The notes under the pieces were generated by a model that made no database searches, was not told the origin of the DNA, and saw only the letters and a program-made list of their open reading frames with translations. This document shows positions 10,942 to 20,352 of a stretch of DNA of 64,000 nt, piece by piece. Every line of letters begins with the position of its first letter. The first letter of the stretch is position 1. The translations under genes were made by a program, and so were the position numbers. The DNA is from Porphyra umbilicalis (Eukaryota > Rhodophyta > Bangiophyceae > Bangiales > Bangiaceae): positions 62,001-126,000 of the forward strand of contig KV918803.1 of the NCBI GenBank assembly GCA_002049455.2, read 5' to 3'.

Positions 10942-12039
10942 GTGACAAGAGCAAGGTGTGCCGGCTGGTGTCGCGGCGGTCGCGGCAAGTGCGAAGAAGA
11001 CGAGGTCAAGGTGGTTCAAGGACGTGACGGTCAAGGGACACGGCTCGGCAAGGTCGGGCGTTACGACAAGAAAGACATCACGGACGGAATCGCTGCAGGC
11101 ATGGGCGGCATCAAGATCGACAAGTTGACGGAGACGAACTTCCACGAGTGGCGTCAGCGCATTAAGATGGTCTTCGCGCTGCGCGACCTGGACGATATGC
11201 TTGACGAAGACGGCAAGCCGACGGACGCGGATGCCCGCGAGTTGGCGGTGTGGAAGCGTCGAGACACGAAGGCGAGCGCCATCATCGGGCTCACCCTTGG
11301 ATCTGAGCAGCTCGAGCACGTGGCGGGGTGCAAGACGACGTCGGAAATGTGGTCGACGCTGCAAGGTGTCTTCCAGCGCAAGAGTTTGATGAACAAGATG
11401 AAGGCGCGACGCGAGTTCTACACCGTCGAAATAACCGTCAGCGAGGGCATGCTGGGCTACATCAGCCGCGTGCGCAACCTCGGCGAGAACCGCAAGGCCA
11501 TGGGCCGCGAGGTGACGGAGATGGACGTTGCCATGAGCGTCCTCAACGGGCTGACATACAAGTACGAGAACCTGTTGGTGGCTCTCGACGCCAAGGGCGA
11601 GACGGAGCTGAGCTTCGACTTTGTCAAGAGCCGCTTGCTTCAGGAGGAGCGGCGGCAGGCGGACAAGTCACCGGCGAAGAAGCGCATTGGCGACATGGCA
11701 CTCGTCGGCGCCAGCTATCGAGGTCAAGGCCGCCGTGGTGACCTCTCCAAGATCGAGTGCTACTACTGCCATAAGTTTGGGCATATCTCTCACGATTGCC
11801 CAGAGCTCAAGGCCAAGAAGAAGAGACAGGACAAGGCGGCCGCGATTGCGGCTGACGACGGTAGCGACAGCGACGACGCCATCTGTCTGGTGGGCAATGC
11901 GGCTGACACCGATGACATCTCCAAGTCGTGGCTGTCGATTCTGCGGCGTCTGCACACATGTGCTGGATGCGCGAATGCTTCGACGACTACCAGAAGACCA
12001 CGGGACGCAGCGTCACCATGGGCGACAAGGGGTCCGTAG
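10942..12039 (+). CDS. gag: C2 Ty1/copia gag protein
   Basis: Nearly the same protein as the C1 gag (two residue differences seen). UBN2-type capsid region in the first two thirds and the zinc knuckle CYYCHKFGHISHDC at about 11760-11801, then an Asp/Ser-rich acidic tail. The leader between LTR and coding region is short. The end overlaps the start of pol by about 110 nt in another frame. Confidence 0.85.
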   Translation: MTRARCAGWCRGGRGKCEEDEVKVVQGRDGQGTRLGKVGRYDKKDITDGIAAGMGGIKIDKLTETNFHEWRQRIKMVFALRDLDDMLDEDGKPTDADARELAVWKRRDTKASAIIGLTLGSEQLEHVAGCKTTSEMWSTLQGVFQRKSLMNKMKARREFYTVEITVSEGMLGYISRVRNLGENRKAMGREVTEMDVAMSVLNGLTYKYENLLVALDAKGETELSFDFVKSRLLQEERRQADKSPAKKRIGDMALVGASYRGQGRRGDLSKIECYYCHKFGHISHDCPELKAKKKRQDKAAAIAADDGSDSDDAICLVGNAADTDDISKSWLSILRRLHTCAGCANASTTTRRPRDAASPWATRGP

Positions 12040-15005
12040 CCACGGCGGGCGTCGGAACCGTCGTGCTCAATGTCATCGTTCACGGCAAGATGCGCAAGAT
12101 CAAGTTGGAGAAGGTACTCCATGTTCCTACCATGGGCTTCAACCTCATGTCGGTCGGCATGATGGAGGAGCGTGGTGCGGAAGTGTCATTCAAGGGCGGT
12201 AAAACGATCATAAAGATTAGCGACAAGGTCGCTGCGTGCGGCACGCGGAAGAGTGGGCTCTACCACCTGGACATGGCCCCACTGTCGGATATTGCTGCGG
12301 TGGCCTCTCTTCAGCTCTGGCATGAGCGCCTTGGGCACGTCAACGTGGCTGGCGTTAAGCGGATGATCAAGAACAAGGACATCGATGGACTCAAGTGCTC
12401 TTCCATGGCGGTCAAGGACGTCTGCGAGCCGTGCGTGTATGGGAAGGCGGCTATGACGCCTATGCCTAGTGCGGGAGGAGGTCGAGTCAGCAAGCGCCTG
12501 CAGCTCGTGCACTCGGACCTGGGCGGGCCAATGTCGGAGCCGTCGCGTGGCGGTGCGCTCTACTTTGGCACCTTCACCGACGACTTCTGCCGCTGGACAG
12601 GCGTGGTCTTCCTGCAGAAGAAGAGCGATCTGCTCTCTGAGTACAAGGAGCGGCTGACGAAGGCCCAGCTGCACACGGGAACCAAGATCAAGATCCTGCG
12701 CTCCGACAATGGCGGCGAGTATGTGTCGAATGCATTCAAGGCTCTTCACGATGAGAACGGCACGACGCACCAGACCACGGTGCCCGACACGCCGCAGCAG
12801 AACGGAGTTGCTAAGCGGCTCAATCGAGTTCTCGTGGAGATGGCTCGCACCATGATGCGACACAAGGACGTCGATCAAGATCTCTGGGCGGATGCCATCA
12901 AGACGGCAGTCTACATCAAGAACCGCGTCACCAGCCGGGCACTTCCCGTTGGCAAGACGCCTTTTGAGCTGTGGACCGGGAATAAGCCCAAGGTAAGCCA
13001 CATGCGGGTGTTTGGGTCGACATGCTGGGTCGTGCTGCACAAGAGTCACATCGACGGCAAGTTTGGCGACAAGGCGGCGATTGGCGTCTTCTTAGGCAAT
13101 CCCGACGGCAGCAAGGCGTACAAGGTCATCCTCGACGACGGCAGGGTCGTCAAGGCACGAAGCGTTGTGTTCGCCGAGACGAACATAAGCGAGGTCCCAG
13201 AAGTTGCGGAGGAGCTTCCCGGAGACGAAGTTGTCGAAGTCGAGACGGGTTCGCGCTCTGCAAGCGACGGCAAAGACGTCGATGCTGACCATGACGACAA
13301 GGACGACAAGCAAGACGATGGATCTGACAAGACCGCGGACGACAACCAAGGTAGTGCCGGCTCTCACGACACGCTGCGTCGGAGCGGCAGAGCGCGGCGA
13401 CCCCCTGTCGAGTACTGGCGCCCGGTGAGCCTGGTGGCTCACGAGGCGCCCACGACGTACGTGCAAGCCGCTCAAGGGCAGGAATCGGCTCAGTGGAAGA
13501 TTGCCATGGACGAGGAGATGGAGGTCATCCGCAAGAACAAGACTTGGCGCTTGACGGATCGCCCGGCCAGTCGACGCGTGCTGAAGGGCAAAATGGTGTA
13601 CAAGGTCAAGAACGAGGTTGACAAGAACGGGAACAACACGACGCGGCACAAGGCGCGCCTGTGCTTCATGGGGAGCTGGCAGATCAAGGGGCTCGACTTC
13701 AACGAGACGTTCGCGCCGGTGGCCAAGTTTACCACAAATCGATGCATCCTGGCGATGACGGCGGCGAACGGGTGGGAGCTACATCAGATGGACGTCAAGA
13801 CGGCATTCCTCAACGGCGACCTTGACGAGGACGTCTACATGGAGCAGCCAGATGGCTATGTCGATCCGACGTATCCTGACAAGGTGTGTCGTCTCCTCCA
13901 AGCGCTGTATGGGCTGAAGCAAGCCCCCAAGATGTGGTACGCCAAGCTCGACGACTTCCTCAAGTCGCAGAAGTTTGACAACATTGACCCGGATGCATGC
14001 CTCTACCTCCTCATGGATGGCGGCGAAATCATCATCGTCCTGGTGTACGTCGACGATCTCCTGTTGGTGGCATCAAGCCTGGCGGCGATCTACAAGATTA
14101 AGGACGCTCTGCACAAGCGTTTTGAGATGAAGGACCTGGGCGAGGCGAAGGTCATCCTCGGGCTAGAGATTAGACGTGACAAGGCGTTGGGCACCCTCAA
14201 GCTGTCGCAGGGCAAGTACGCGGCGCAAGTGCTGGAGAAGTTCGGGATGGCGGAGTGCAACCCGATCCGAACGCCGCTGGAGGTGGGCCTGCAGCTGGTC
14301 AAGGCCGACGTGAGCGACGACGCGCTGCCCTATCGCGAAGCCGTCGGCAGTCTTATGTACCTGATGGTCGGGACACGTCCTGACCTCGCCTTCGCTATCG
14401 GGAAGCTGAGTCGGTTTGTTTCGTGCTACAGAAAGGAGCATTGGGCGGCGATTAAGCGCGTTCTACGGTACGTCAAGGGTTCGATGGACAAGGGGCTGGT
14501 CTTCGACAAGAACTCTTCCTGTGTTCTACAAGGCTTTAGTGATGCCGACTGGGCGGGTTACCACGAGACGCGACGTTCTACGACGGGCTTCACCTTCATC
14601 TTTGGCGGAGCAGCCGTCAGCTGGGGTTCTAAGTTGCAGCAGACGGTGGCGCTGTCGACGATGGAAGCCGAGTACATGGCTCCATGTGGGGCCAGCAAGG
14701 AAGCTGTTTGGCTCAACAAGCTCGTGCAAAGCGTGGCAACTCAAGGGCTGCGGACAGCGATCTCGGGCGGGCCGATCAACATCAAGGTCGACAACAGCGG
14801 GTGCATTGACTTCTCCAAGAACCCCGTCGAGCACAAGCGCACTAAGCACATCGACATTCGCTACCACTTTGTGCGCGAGGCCATCACGACGGACAAGGTG
14901 ACACTGGAGCTTTGTGCAAGAGACTACATGGTGGCGGACCCGATGACGAAGGAGCTCGGAAAGACCAAGCACGACAAGCATGTCGAGGCCATGGGGCTTT
15001 GCTGA
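11928..15005 (+). CDS. pol: C2 Ty1/copia pol polyprotein
   Basis: About 1025 residues. Same domain series as C1: protease-like start, HHCC pre-integrase region near 12315-12450, integrase core near 12500-12850, acidic linker near 13200-13380, reverse transcriptase near 13540-14280 with the YVDD active site at about 14046-14057, RNase H near 14535-14950. Only three residue differences from the C1 protein were noticed. Confidence 0.9.
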   Translation: MAVDSAASAHMCWMRECFDDYQKTTGRSVTMGDKGSVATAGVGTVVLNVIVHGKMRKIKLEKVLHVPTMGFNLMSVGMMEERGAEVSFKGGKTIIKISDKVAACGTRKSGLYHLDMAPLSDIAAVASLQLWHERLGHVNVAGVKRMIKNKDIDGLKCSSMAVKDVCEPCVYGKAAMTPMPSAGGGRVSKRLQLVHSDLGGPMSEPSRGGALYFGTFTDDFCRWTGVVFLQKKSDLLSEYKERLTKAQLHTGTKIKILRSDNGGEYVSNAFKALHDENGTTHQTTVPDTPQQNGVAKRLNRVLVEMARTMMRHKDVDQDLWADAIKTAVYIKNRVTSRALPVGKTPFELWTGNKPKVSHMRVFGSTCWVVLHKSHIDGKFGDKAAIGVFLGNPDGSKAYKVILDDGRVVKARSVVFAETNISEVPEVAEELPGDEVVEVETGSRSASDGKDVDADHDDKDDKQDDGSDKTADDNQGSAGSHDTLRRSGRARRPPVEYWRPVSLVAHEAPTTYVQAAQGQESAQWKIAMDEEMEVIRKNKTWRLTDRPASRRVLKGKMVYKVKNEVDKNGNNTTRHKARLCFMGSWQIKGLDFNETFAPVAKFTTNRCILAMTAANGWELHQMDVKTAFLNGDLDEDVYMEQPDGYVDPTYPDKVCRLLQALYGLKQAPKMWYAKLDDFLKSQKFDNIDPDACLYLLMDGGEIIIVLVYVDDLLLVASSLAAIYKIKDALHKRFEMKDLGEAKVILGLEIRRDKALGTLKLSQGKYAAQVLEKFGMAECNPIRTPLEVGLQLVKADVSDDALPYREAVGSLMYLMVGTRPDLAFAIGKLSRFVSCYRKEHWAAIKRVLRYVKGSMDKGLVFDKNSSCVLQGFSDADWAGYHETRRSTTGFTFIFGGAAVSWGSKLQQTVALSTMEAEYMAPCGASKEAVWLNKLVQSVATQGLRTAISGGPINIKVDNSGCIDFSKNPVEHKRTKHIDIRYHFVREAITTDKVTLELCARDYMVADPMTKELGKTKHDKHVEAMGLC

Positions 15006-15040
15006 AAACAAGAACCGCCGCGGCAACAAGCAAGGAGGAG

Positions 15041-15458
15041 TGTTGGACTGTGATGCTCGTCGCCGGCTCCACTGGCGGTTCGCGGATGGATGATGGTCGG
15101 TGACCCTTATGGTACCCCACATGGTACATTTGCAAGACGTGGTCAAGTTGCACACGTTCGTGTTGGGTCATCTTGGGGCGTTACTTTTGGCATGTTTTGG
15201 ATTTGATCTTCGCTTTGCTCTAGTGACTTTTGATTTGGTGAGTGATTCGATTTGGTGCGAGGGCGTGGGCGTCGGTGTGGGCGCGAGAGGGGGGAGCACT
15301 TGGGCCGGTGGGGACTATTTGAGAGGTGCTCTCGGTTGGGAGAGGCGGGCATTCCTTAGGACAAGCAACAAAGCACGTTCGCACACACACACACAAGCTC
15401 AAGCCACTCAACCACTTCACCGTGGTCCCCCAACCCCTATCCCCACTGCGATTCAACA
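15041..15458 (+). repeat. C2 3' LTR (418 bp)
   Basis: Begins TGTTGGACTG and ends GATTCAACA. In its first two thirds it agrees with the C1 3' LTR (shared CATGTTTTGG and CACACGTTCG words) rather than with its own 5' LTR. Confidence 0.9.
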
Positions 15459-17441
15459 CTGGGTGTTGAAGTTCCGCCTTAGGGCCCGGACCTCCCGTCC
15501 GATGCCCTTGAGTAGGATACTTTTCAGCTCGGACTCTTGCAGGACCGAGCCCATAGCGCGTTTGGCATCGAGGATTTAGTTCGCGAACTCATGCTCGTCC
15601 TCCCACTTCTCCTCGGACGCTTGCATGAGCGACTGAATGTGGTCCACCAGGTCATCCCCGTCGAGGTTGGCGTTGAGCAAAGCGCGGACCGCGCGCTTGT
15701 ACCTGAGCTGCCGCGAGGCATGCTCATCCTTTGCGCGCTGGAGCACCCCGAGCACCTCGCTCGTGACGAAGTACTGCAGCAGTGTCACTGCCTTCCCCTC
15801 ATTTAGGCCGCTCCCGTCGCACGCCGTCTGGAAGTTTCCGAGGAACGGCACCAACCCCAGCGGGGTGTCACCCGCGAACTGCCGCGACGTGTGTATAAAT
15901 GCCTTGACGTCCGCGCGGATGCCGTGGATGGATTTGCCTCGCGGGAGGTGTGTGCGGCCTCCTCGCTGCGCGGGCCGGTACCGCTCCGCCGACAGTAGTC
16001 CCTTGAAACGGGAATCGACCACCGTGTCCTTCCGCTGCTCCCGTCGGAATTCGCGCAGCGCCTCTTGTACCAGGGCCCGTTGTGGCCGCTTGTCGGCCGC
16101 CCGAGCCCGCCCTCGGCGTCGAGTTGCCCCGGGGTCACTGCCGGTGGCGGAGGAGGAGGTCGAGCCGTTGCTGTTGTCTGTAGAGTCCGCCTCACTGGGG
16201 TCGGAGGACGAGCCCGGCGGACTCTTGTCACTTTCGGTCGACGATGGGGGCCCCGAAGGGGGGGGTGACGGGGCCCGTCTGGCGTGCTGACGCCCTCGGT
16301 GGCCCGTAGAGGGAACAGACTTCGGGCGCCGACGCTCGGCGGCCCTCTGGGACCGCGGCCGCGCAGGACGCGCGGCCGGCGAGGCAGCCACCGTCAAGGC
16401 GGGCCCCAACCCGGTAACGCCCCGCATCCGGGGGCGCTCCCCGGACGTGCCCGACCCGGTTTCCGGTGGTGCCGGTACGCCCGCGCTCGCGGGCCCAGGG
16501 AAAGGTCCCTGGGCCGCCGAGAGGGCTAGGGCAACGGCCGCGCCTCGCCCCGGGACCGGGGTCCCTTCCGATGCCGCGGTCGACGCCTTTTTCGCAGCGT
16601 CACGGAACACTTGAGAAAAGTGGCGCAGGTGCCCGAGGTCAACCGCCGCCCGCGGCAGTCCTGGAGTCGTGGCCCCGCCGACCTCCTGAAAAACTCGGCC
16701 CCGACCCGCCCGGCACGGACGGCGCGTCCAGTGACCAGTGTTCCCGGGTGGTACGCTGCCACTGTACCCGGGCCACGTGTTCCGGGGTGACCCCGAAAAC
16801 TCTCTGTAGCTCCCGACGCGGTTGCTCCTCTTCCTCCGGCGACAGCGTGTCCGTTGGTCGGATCGGTCCCAGGCTGGTGGGCTGCCCACCAGTCCGGGTA
16901 CCTGACGAGCTGCGCACCGCCTCCATGCGGGGTGGGCCGAAGGGCGGCGCCCCGACTGGGCACTGCCTATCCAGGGGCGAGGGATGAACACGTACGCCCC
17001 CACGCTGGGGCTCCACCGGCGTAGAAGTCCGTCCCGCGCCGGGGAGAGGGCGAGCCCCGGTGGTCGGCGTGCGGCCGCGGTCCTCGGGCAGGGAGTTCGA
17101 CGCACCTGCCACCGTACCGCGGCCACCACCCGGGACCGCCCTTCCACCGCCAACGAAGGCCACGGCGCCCAACGCCAGCGTTGCCCCGGGGTCTCCCGCC
17201 GGTGGCGCGTCCGTCGGGCGGCTAGTGCCGGTCATATCAAACGGAGGAGCGCCCTCCGTCGAGCGGGGAAGATGAGGAAGATCTGCGGGCCATGGAAGCG
17301 GGGCCCGCGTATCGGTCGGATGTCCTCCGTCACCGCACCGCAATACAACCCACGAGGGTCCCCCGACTCTTGGTAGCGAAAGAGGTGTCGATCCGCGATA
17401 CGCACCGCGTGCGTGCAGCGGGTCTCACCCAAAGCGACAAA
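15459..17441 (-). mobile_element. Ty3/gypsy fossil G1, gag region and leader
   Basis: Minus-strand translation gives a long Pro/Arg/Ser-rich N-terminal region and then a capsid-like segment (about 15580-16050) that matches G2 gag at 62600-63240: both have a V.SRFKGL / VTDPRFAPL block, a conserved Phe-Leu and Gln-rich helix series, and a VSETVMVVIRR / VTSEVLGVLQR block. The capsid C-terminus abuts C2 at 15459. The leader next to the LTR (17300-17441) has no obvious tRNA primer match. Broken. Confidence 0.75.
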
Positions 17442-18089
17442 TGTAGTACTACAATCTAGATGGGTTTCCTCAGAAGGAGAGAAGTAACGGCAGTCTCAGC
17501 CGCTCGCGCGACACCCGCTATGGGACTCGAGGTGCGGGAAGTCGGTCCGATTGAAACACCAAGACATCGAGTCACGGTTTACTTGCTGGCGACGACGGTG
17601 CCTCCCACCGTCGTCGCCCTTCTTCCTAAAGGGGCGATAATCGTCGCCCGGGCCCAATTTCCCCAAATGGGAATTGACCCGGGCCTTCACCAACCAATGC
17701 AGATGATTCCCTCCATGCATATCAAGTCCCCGGAGGCGATCATTACAGACGAGGGGGGAATACCGTCCCACGCGCAACGCGCTGCACCCGCCGCGTGGCG
17801 CCCGGTCGGCCGTCGCCTGCCGCGCCCTCTCGGGCGCGCCAGCGCCATCTCGGGCGCGCCAATCCGGCCTTCTGCGGGGCCCGCGTGCCGGGCGCGGCGG
17901 GTCGGGTACGCTCCCCGGGTGGCCCGAGCCGGTCAGCGGGGCCGCCCCCTCGCCCCGGTCCCCGCGTCGCCGCCGCGTCGGCAACCACCGCCGCTGGCGT
18001 CGTCACCCCCCTTCGGGTACCGCGTCCCCCGGCGTCGCCGACGTTCCTGCGGTGGCCCCCTCGCGCATAGGGGGCCCCGTAGTACTACA
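17442..18089 (-). repeat. Ty3/gypsy fossil G1, 5' LTR (about 648 bp)
   Basis: Bounded by inverted TGTAGTACTAC / GTAGTACTACA ends at 17442-17453 and 18079-18089. The interior has a run of about 10-20 bp GC-rich blocks and a GGGAATTG / CAATTTCC-type hairpin near 17650-17690. A related, shorter version of the interior (GCCCAATTTCCCC..GGGCGACGA) is found upstream of G2 near 62130-62200. It ends two bases before the 164-bp tandem array. Confidence 0.7.
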
Positions 18090-18091
18090 CT

Positions 18092-18840
18092 GGGTGACTG
18101 CGGCGGCGACGCCGAATGTGACCGACGGCTTGCACTTCCCGTCGGCGCCGTCGTCGACGAGGTTCCCCTCGTGGCTGACCATGACACCAACGTTGACGCC
18201 GTCGCCGTCGTTATCGTGCGCGCGTTGGAGGGCGGCGCAGTTGTCGCCGCCATCCGGGTGACTGCGGCGGCGACGTAGAATGTGACCGACGGCTGGCGCT
18301 TCTCGTCGGCGCCGACGTCGACGGTGTTCCCCTCGTGGTTGACAATGTCACTGACGCCAACGCGGTCGACGCCGGCGTGGTCCACTATATGGAGGACAAC
18401 GCACTGGTGGTTGCCATCGCGTCAACCGCGACGGCGATGCTCAAGGCAACCGTCGTGTTGGCCGGTACGTTGATGTCCGAAGGGACCGCGATGCGCTTTT
18501 GGTTGGCTACGTGACAGACGTCGACGTAATAGCCGCCGTCGTCGTGCGCGCCGAGCATGACGATGCAGGATTCGTCGTCATTCGGGTGACCGCTGCGGCG
18601 ACGAGGACTGCTACCGATAGCTTGCACACCCGTCGGCGCCGTCGTCGTCGTCGTTGCCGTCGTCGTTGGCATCGTGAGCGACACCGATGCGGTCGCCGCC
18701 GTCCCCATGCACGCCGGGGAGGGCGGCGCAGTTGTCGCCACCGTCCGGGCGACCGCGGCAACGTCATTCAAGGCGACCGTCGGAATGCGCTGCTCATCGT
18801 CGCCATTGCCGACGACGTTCCCCTCTTCATTTTTTCCCCT
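18092..18840 (+). repeat. 164-bp tandem array, about 4.5 units
   Basis: Unit starts marked by GGGTGACTGCGGCGGCGACG or variants lie at 18092, 18256, about 18420, 18584 and 18747, that is every 163-164 bp. Units share CCGACGGC, GTCGGCGCCG and TTCCCCTCGTGG words. The period is not a multiple of three, and the frame that reads VTAAAT changes from unit to unit, so this is better seen as satellite DNA than a repeat protein. Similarity fades after about 18840. Confidence 0.75.
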
Positions 18841-19305
18841 CCTTGTTGTTAATCTCGCTGATGACGCGACACCGAGGCTGACGCGGCCGTCGCCGGTGTT
18901 TCGCGCGACGCGAAGGGAGATTCAGTTGTCGCTTCTGACGCCCCAAACACGGTGGAAAAGGCTCAAAAGGCGACGGTCGTGTCGGTCGGCTCGTCAATGG
19001 AGGCGGCGGCTTTCGCGTTGGGCGTGTTTTTGCCGCGCACGTGTTGCTCGTGGTTGCCGACGGAGCGGGGGTGGACTTGGTCGGCTTTGGTGCCGTGCGC
19101 ACCAAGTGCGTCGCGCCCGTAATCGTCATTACCTTTGCGGCGGGTGCCGTGGGGGACAAGGGGACCGACGTGTTCCGCTCTTTGTCGGAGGTACGGCCGC
19201 CCACATGTCGCTGGCGGTTGGAAACGGGGCGTCGGGCGACGCAGTCGTCGCTGATATGGTGCACATCACGGTCGTCGCTGGCGTCCTTCACGGCCCGGAG
19301 GCCGA
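18841..19305. other. Unassigned GC-rich DNA between tandem array and hAT-like element
   Basis: No convincing gene. Plus-strand frames give Ala/Val-rich peptides without a recognisable motif. The last eight bases (19306-19313, GTCGTGAC) are the left target duplication of the next element. Confidence 0.3.
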
Positions 19306-19313
19306 GTCGTGAC

Positions 19314-20065
19314 CAGGGGTTGTCATGGATATATCCCTGAGGAATATATCCATGCATTATATCCGTATCCACTTCGGATACGGGCCGGGGACGCATATTC
19401 TAAATGCATTATGAGAAAGAGAGGAGAGGATATATCTATCCTGTCCGACAAAAATTGCAAGATTATATCAGATCCGTATTTCAGATATGAGAGGCAGGAT
19501 ACAGGGATATACAAGATTATTAAACTTCTCGGGCCGACAGAATTCCGGTACAAAGCAGTCCACCTCTCTTTTCCCAATCCGACCATCGGGAGATTCATGT
19601 GCAAGCATGTTGCAGCGACAAGCGGCAATCCCGCCCGACCCGGAAGAAACCGTTCAGGCACGCGACTCGGCCCGCTTTTGATACCAGCAAAGTGTGACAC
19701 GAGTTTCAGAACGGTCTATCTGACGACCGATTACAAAAATGGCGGGGGATGCCTGGACCGCGCCCGTGGGGGCGCACACATCAAATGTGAATATCACGTC
19801 GTACTTGACATCCATTTAGCACTCAACAAGTGTCTGAATGGCGTCTTTCTCTGGCCCTAATTGTGCGGCCTGACGGACTTGTAGGAATATAATCGGATAC
19901 GATAATCGTACTCAGATAGGGATAAAATCTACGTAATAATCCGGTTTCGGAGGCAGATATCCGCGTCCGGATCTTTGTTAAGTGATTTATCCGTAATCAG
20001 ATACACCGCATCGGCGTGTATCCGTATCCTATTTCGCCTCGAAATGCATATCCTGACAACCCCTG
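19314..20065. mobile_element. hAT-like non-autonomous transposon, 752 bp, perfect 8-bp TSD
   Basis: Ends are CAGGGGTTGTCA (left) and TGACAACCCCTG (right), a perfect 12-bp terminal inverted repeat followed by partly matching GGATAT words. It is flanked by GTCGTGAC at 19306-19313 and 20066-20073. An 8-bp target duplication with CAGG-type ends is the hallmark of hAT transposons. The interior is AT-rich compared with its surroundings, with many GGATATATCC-type motifs, and encodes no transposase. The 183-residue open frame across it (19309-19860) shows no known motif and is probably not a gene. Confidence 0.9.
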
Positions 20066-20352
20066 GTCGTGACCCGCGCCGACGTCGTCATGTGGAACCG
20101 TTCATGCTTTATGACTGTAGAGCGTGGCGCGAGGAGATGATAGGGCGCCCTGTCTTAAACGGAGTGCGGGTGGAAAATCCGACGTTCAGCCCGTGGATCA
20201 CGTCACAGCGCCGAGAATACAAAGCAAGACACACGCCTGCAACGAATTGAATGGCAACCGGGCTCCGCAGAGAGTCACACACCTCCACTACTCAAGACCA
20301 CACACTGTTTTAAGGGCACCGTGCACGAAAAAAGCGGGTCGGGCGGCACCTA

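Larger units (their letters stand above)
10500..15458 (+). mobile_element. Ty1/copia element C2, complete with two LTRs
   Basis: Sister of C1 in the opposite orientation: 418-bp LTRs at 10500-10917 and 15041-15458, primer site GGTTATGGGCC directly after the 5' LTR, gag, overlapping pol, and a purine-rich tract (AAGGAGGAG) before the 3' LTR. Left flank is GCCGC (10495-10499), right flank CTGGG (15459-15463). These differ from each other but pair with the flanks of C1. It looks whole. The near-identity to C1 points to recent origin or recent sequence exchange. Confidence 0.93.

Noticed and set aside
18052-18840. Repeat protein of about 55-residue units (VTAAAT..)
   Set aside because: The DNA period is 164 bp, not a multiple of three, and the frame changes between units, so it is tandem DNA rather than a protein repeat.
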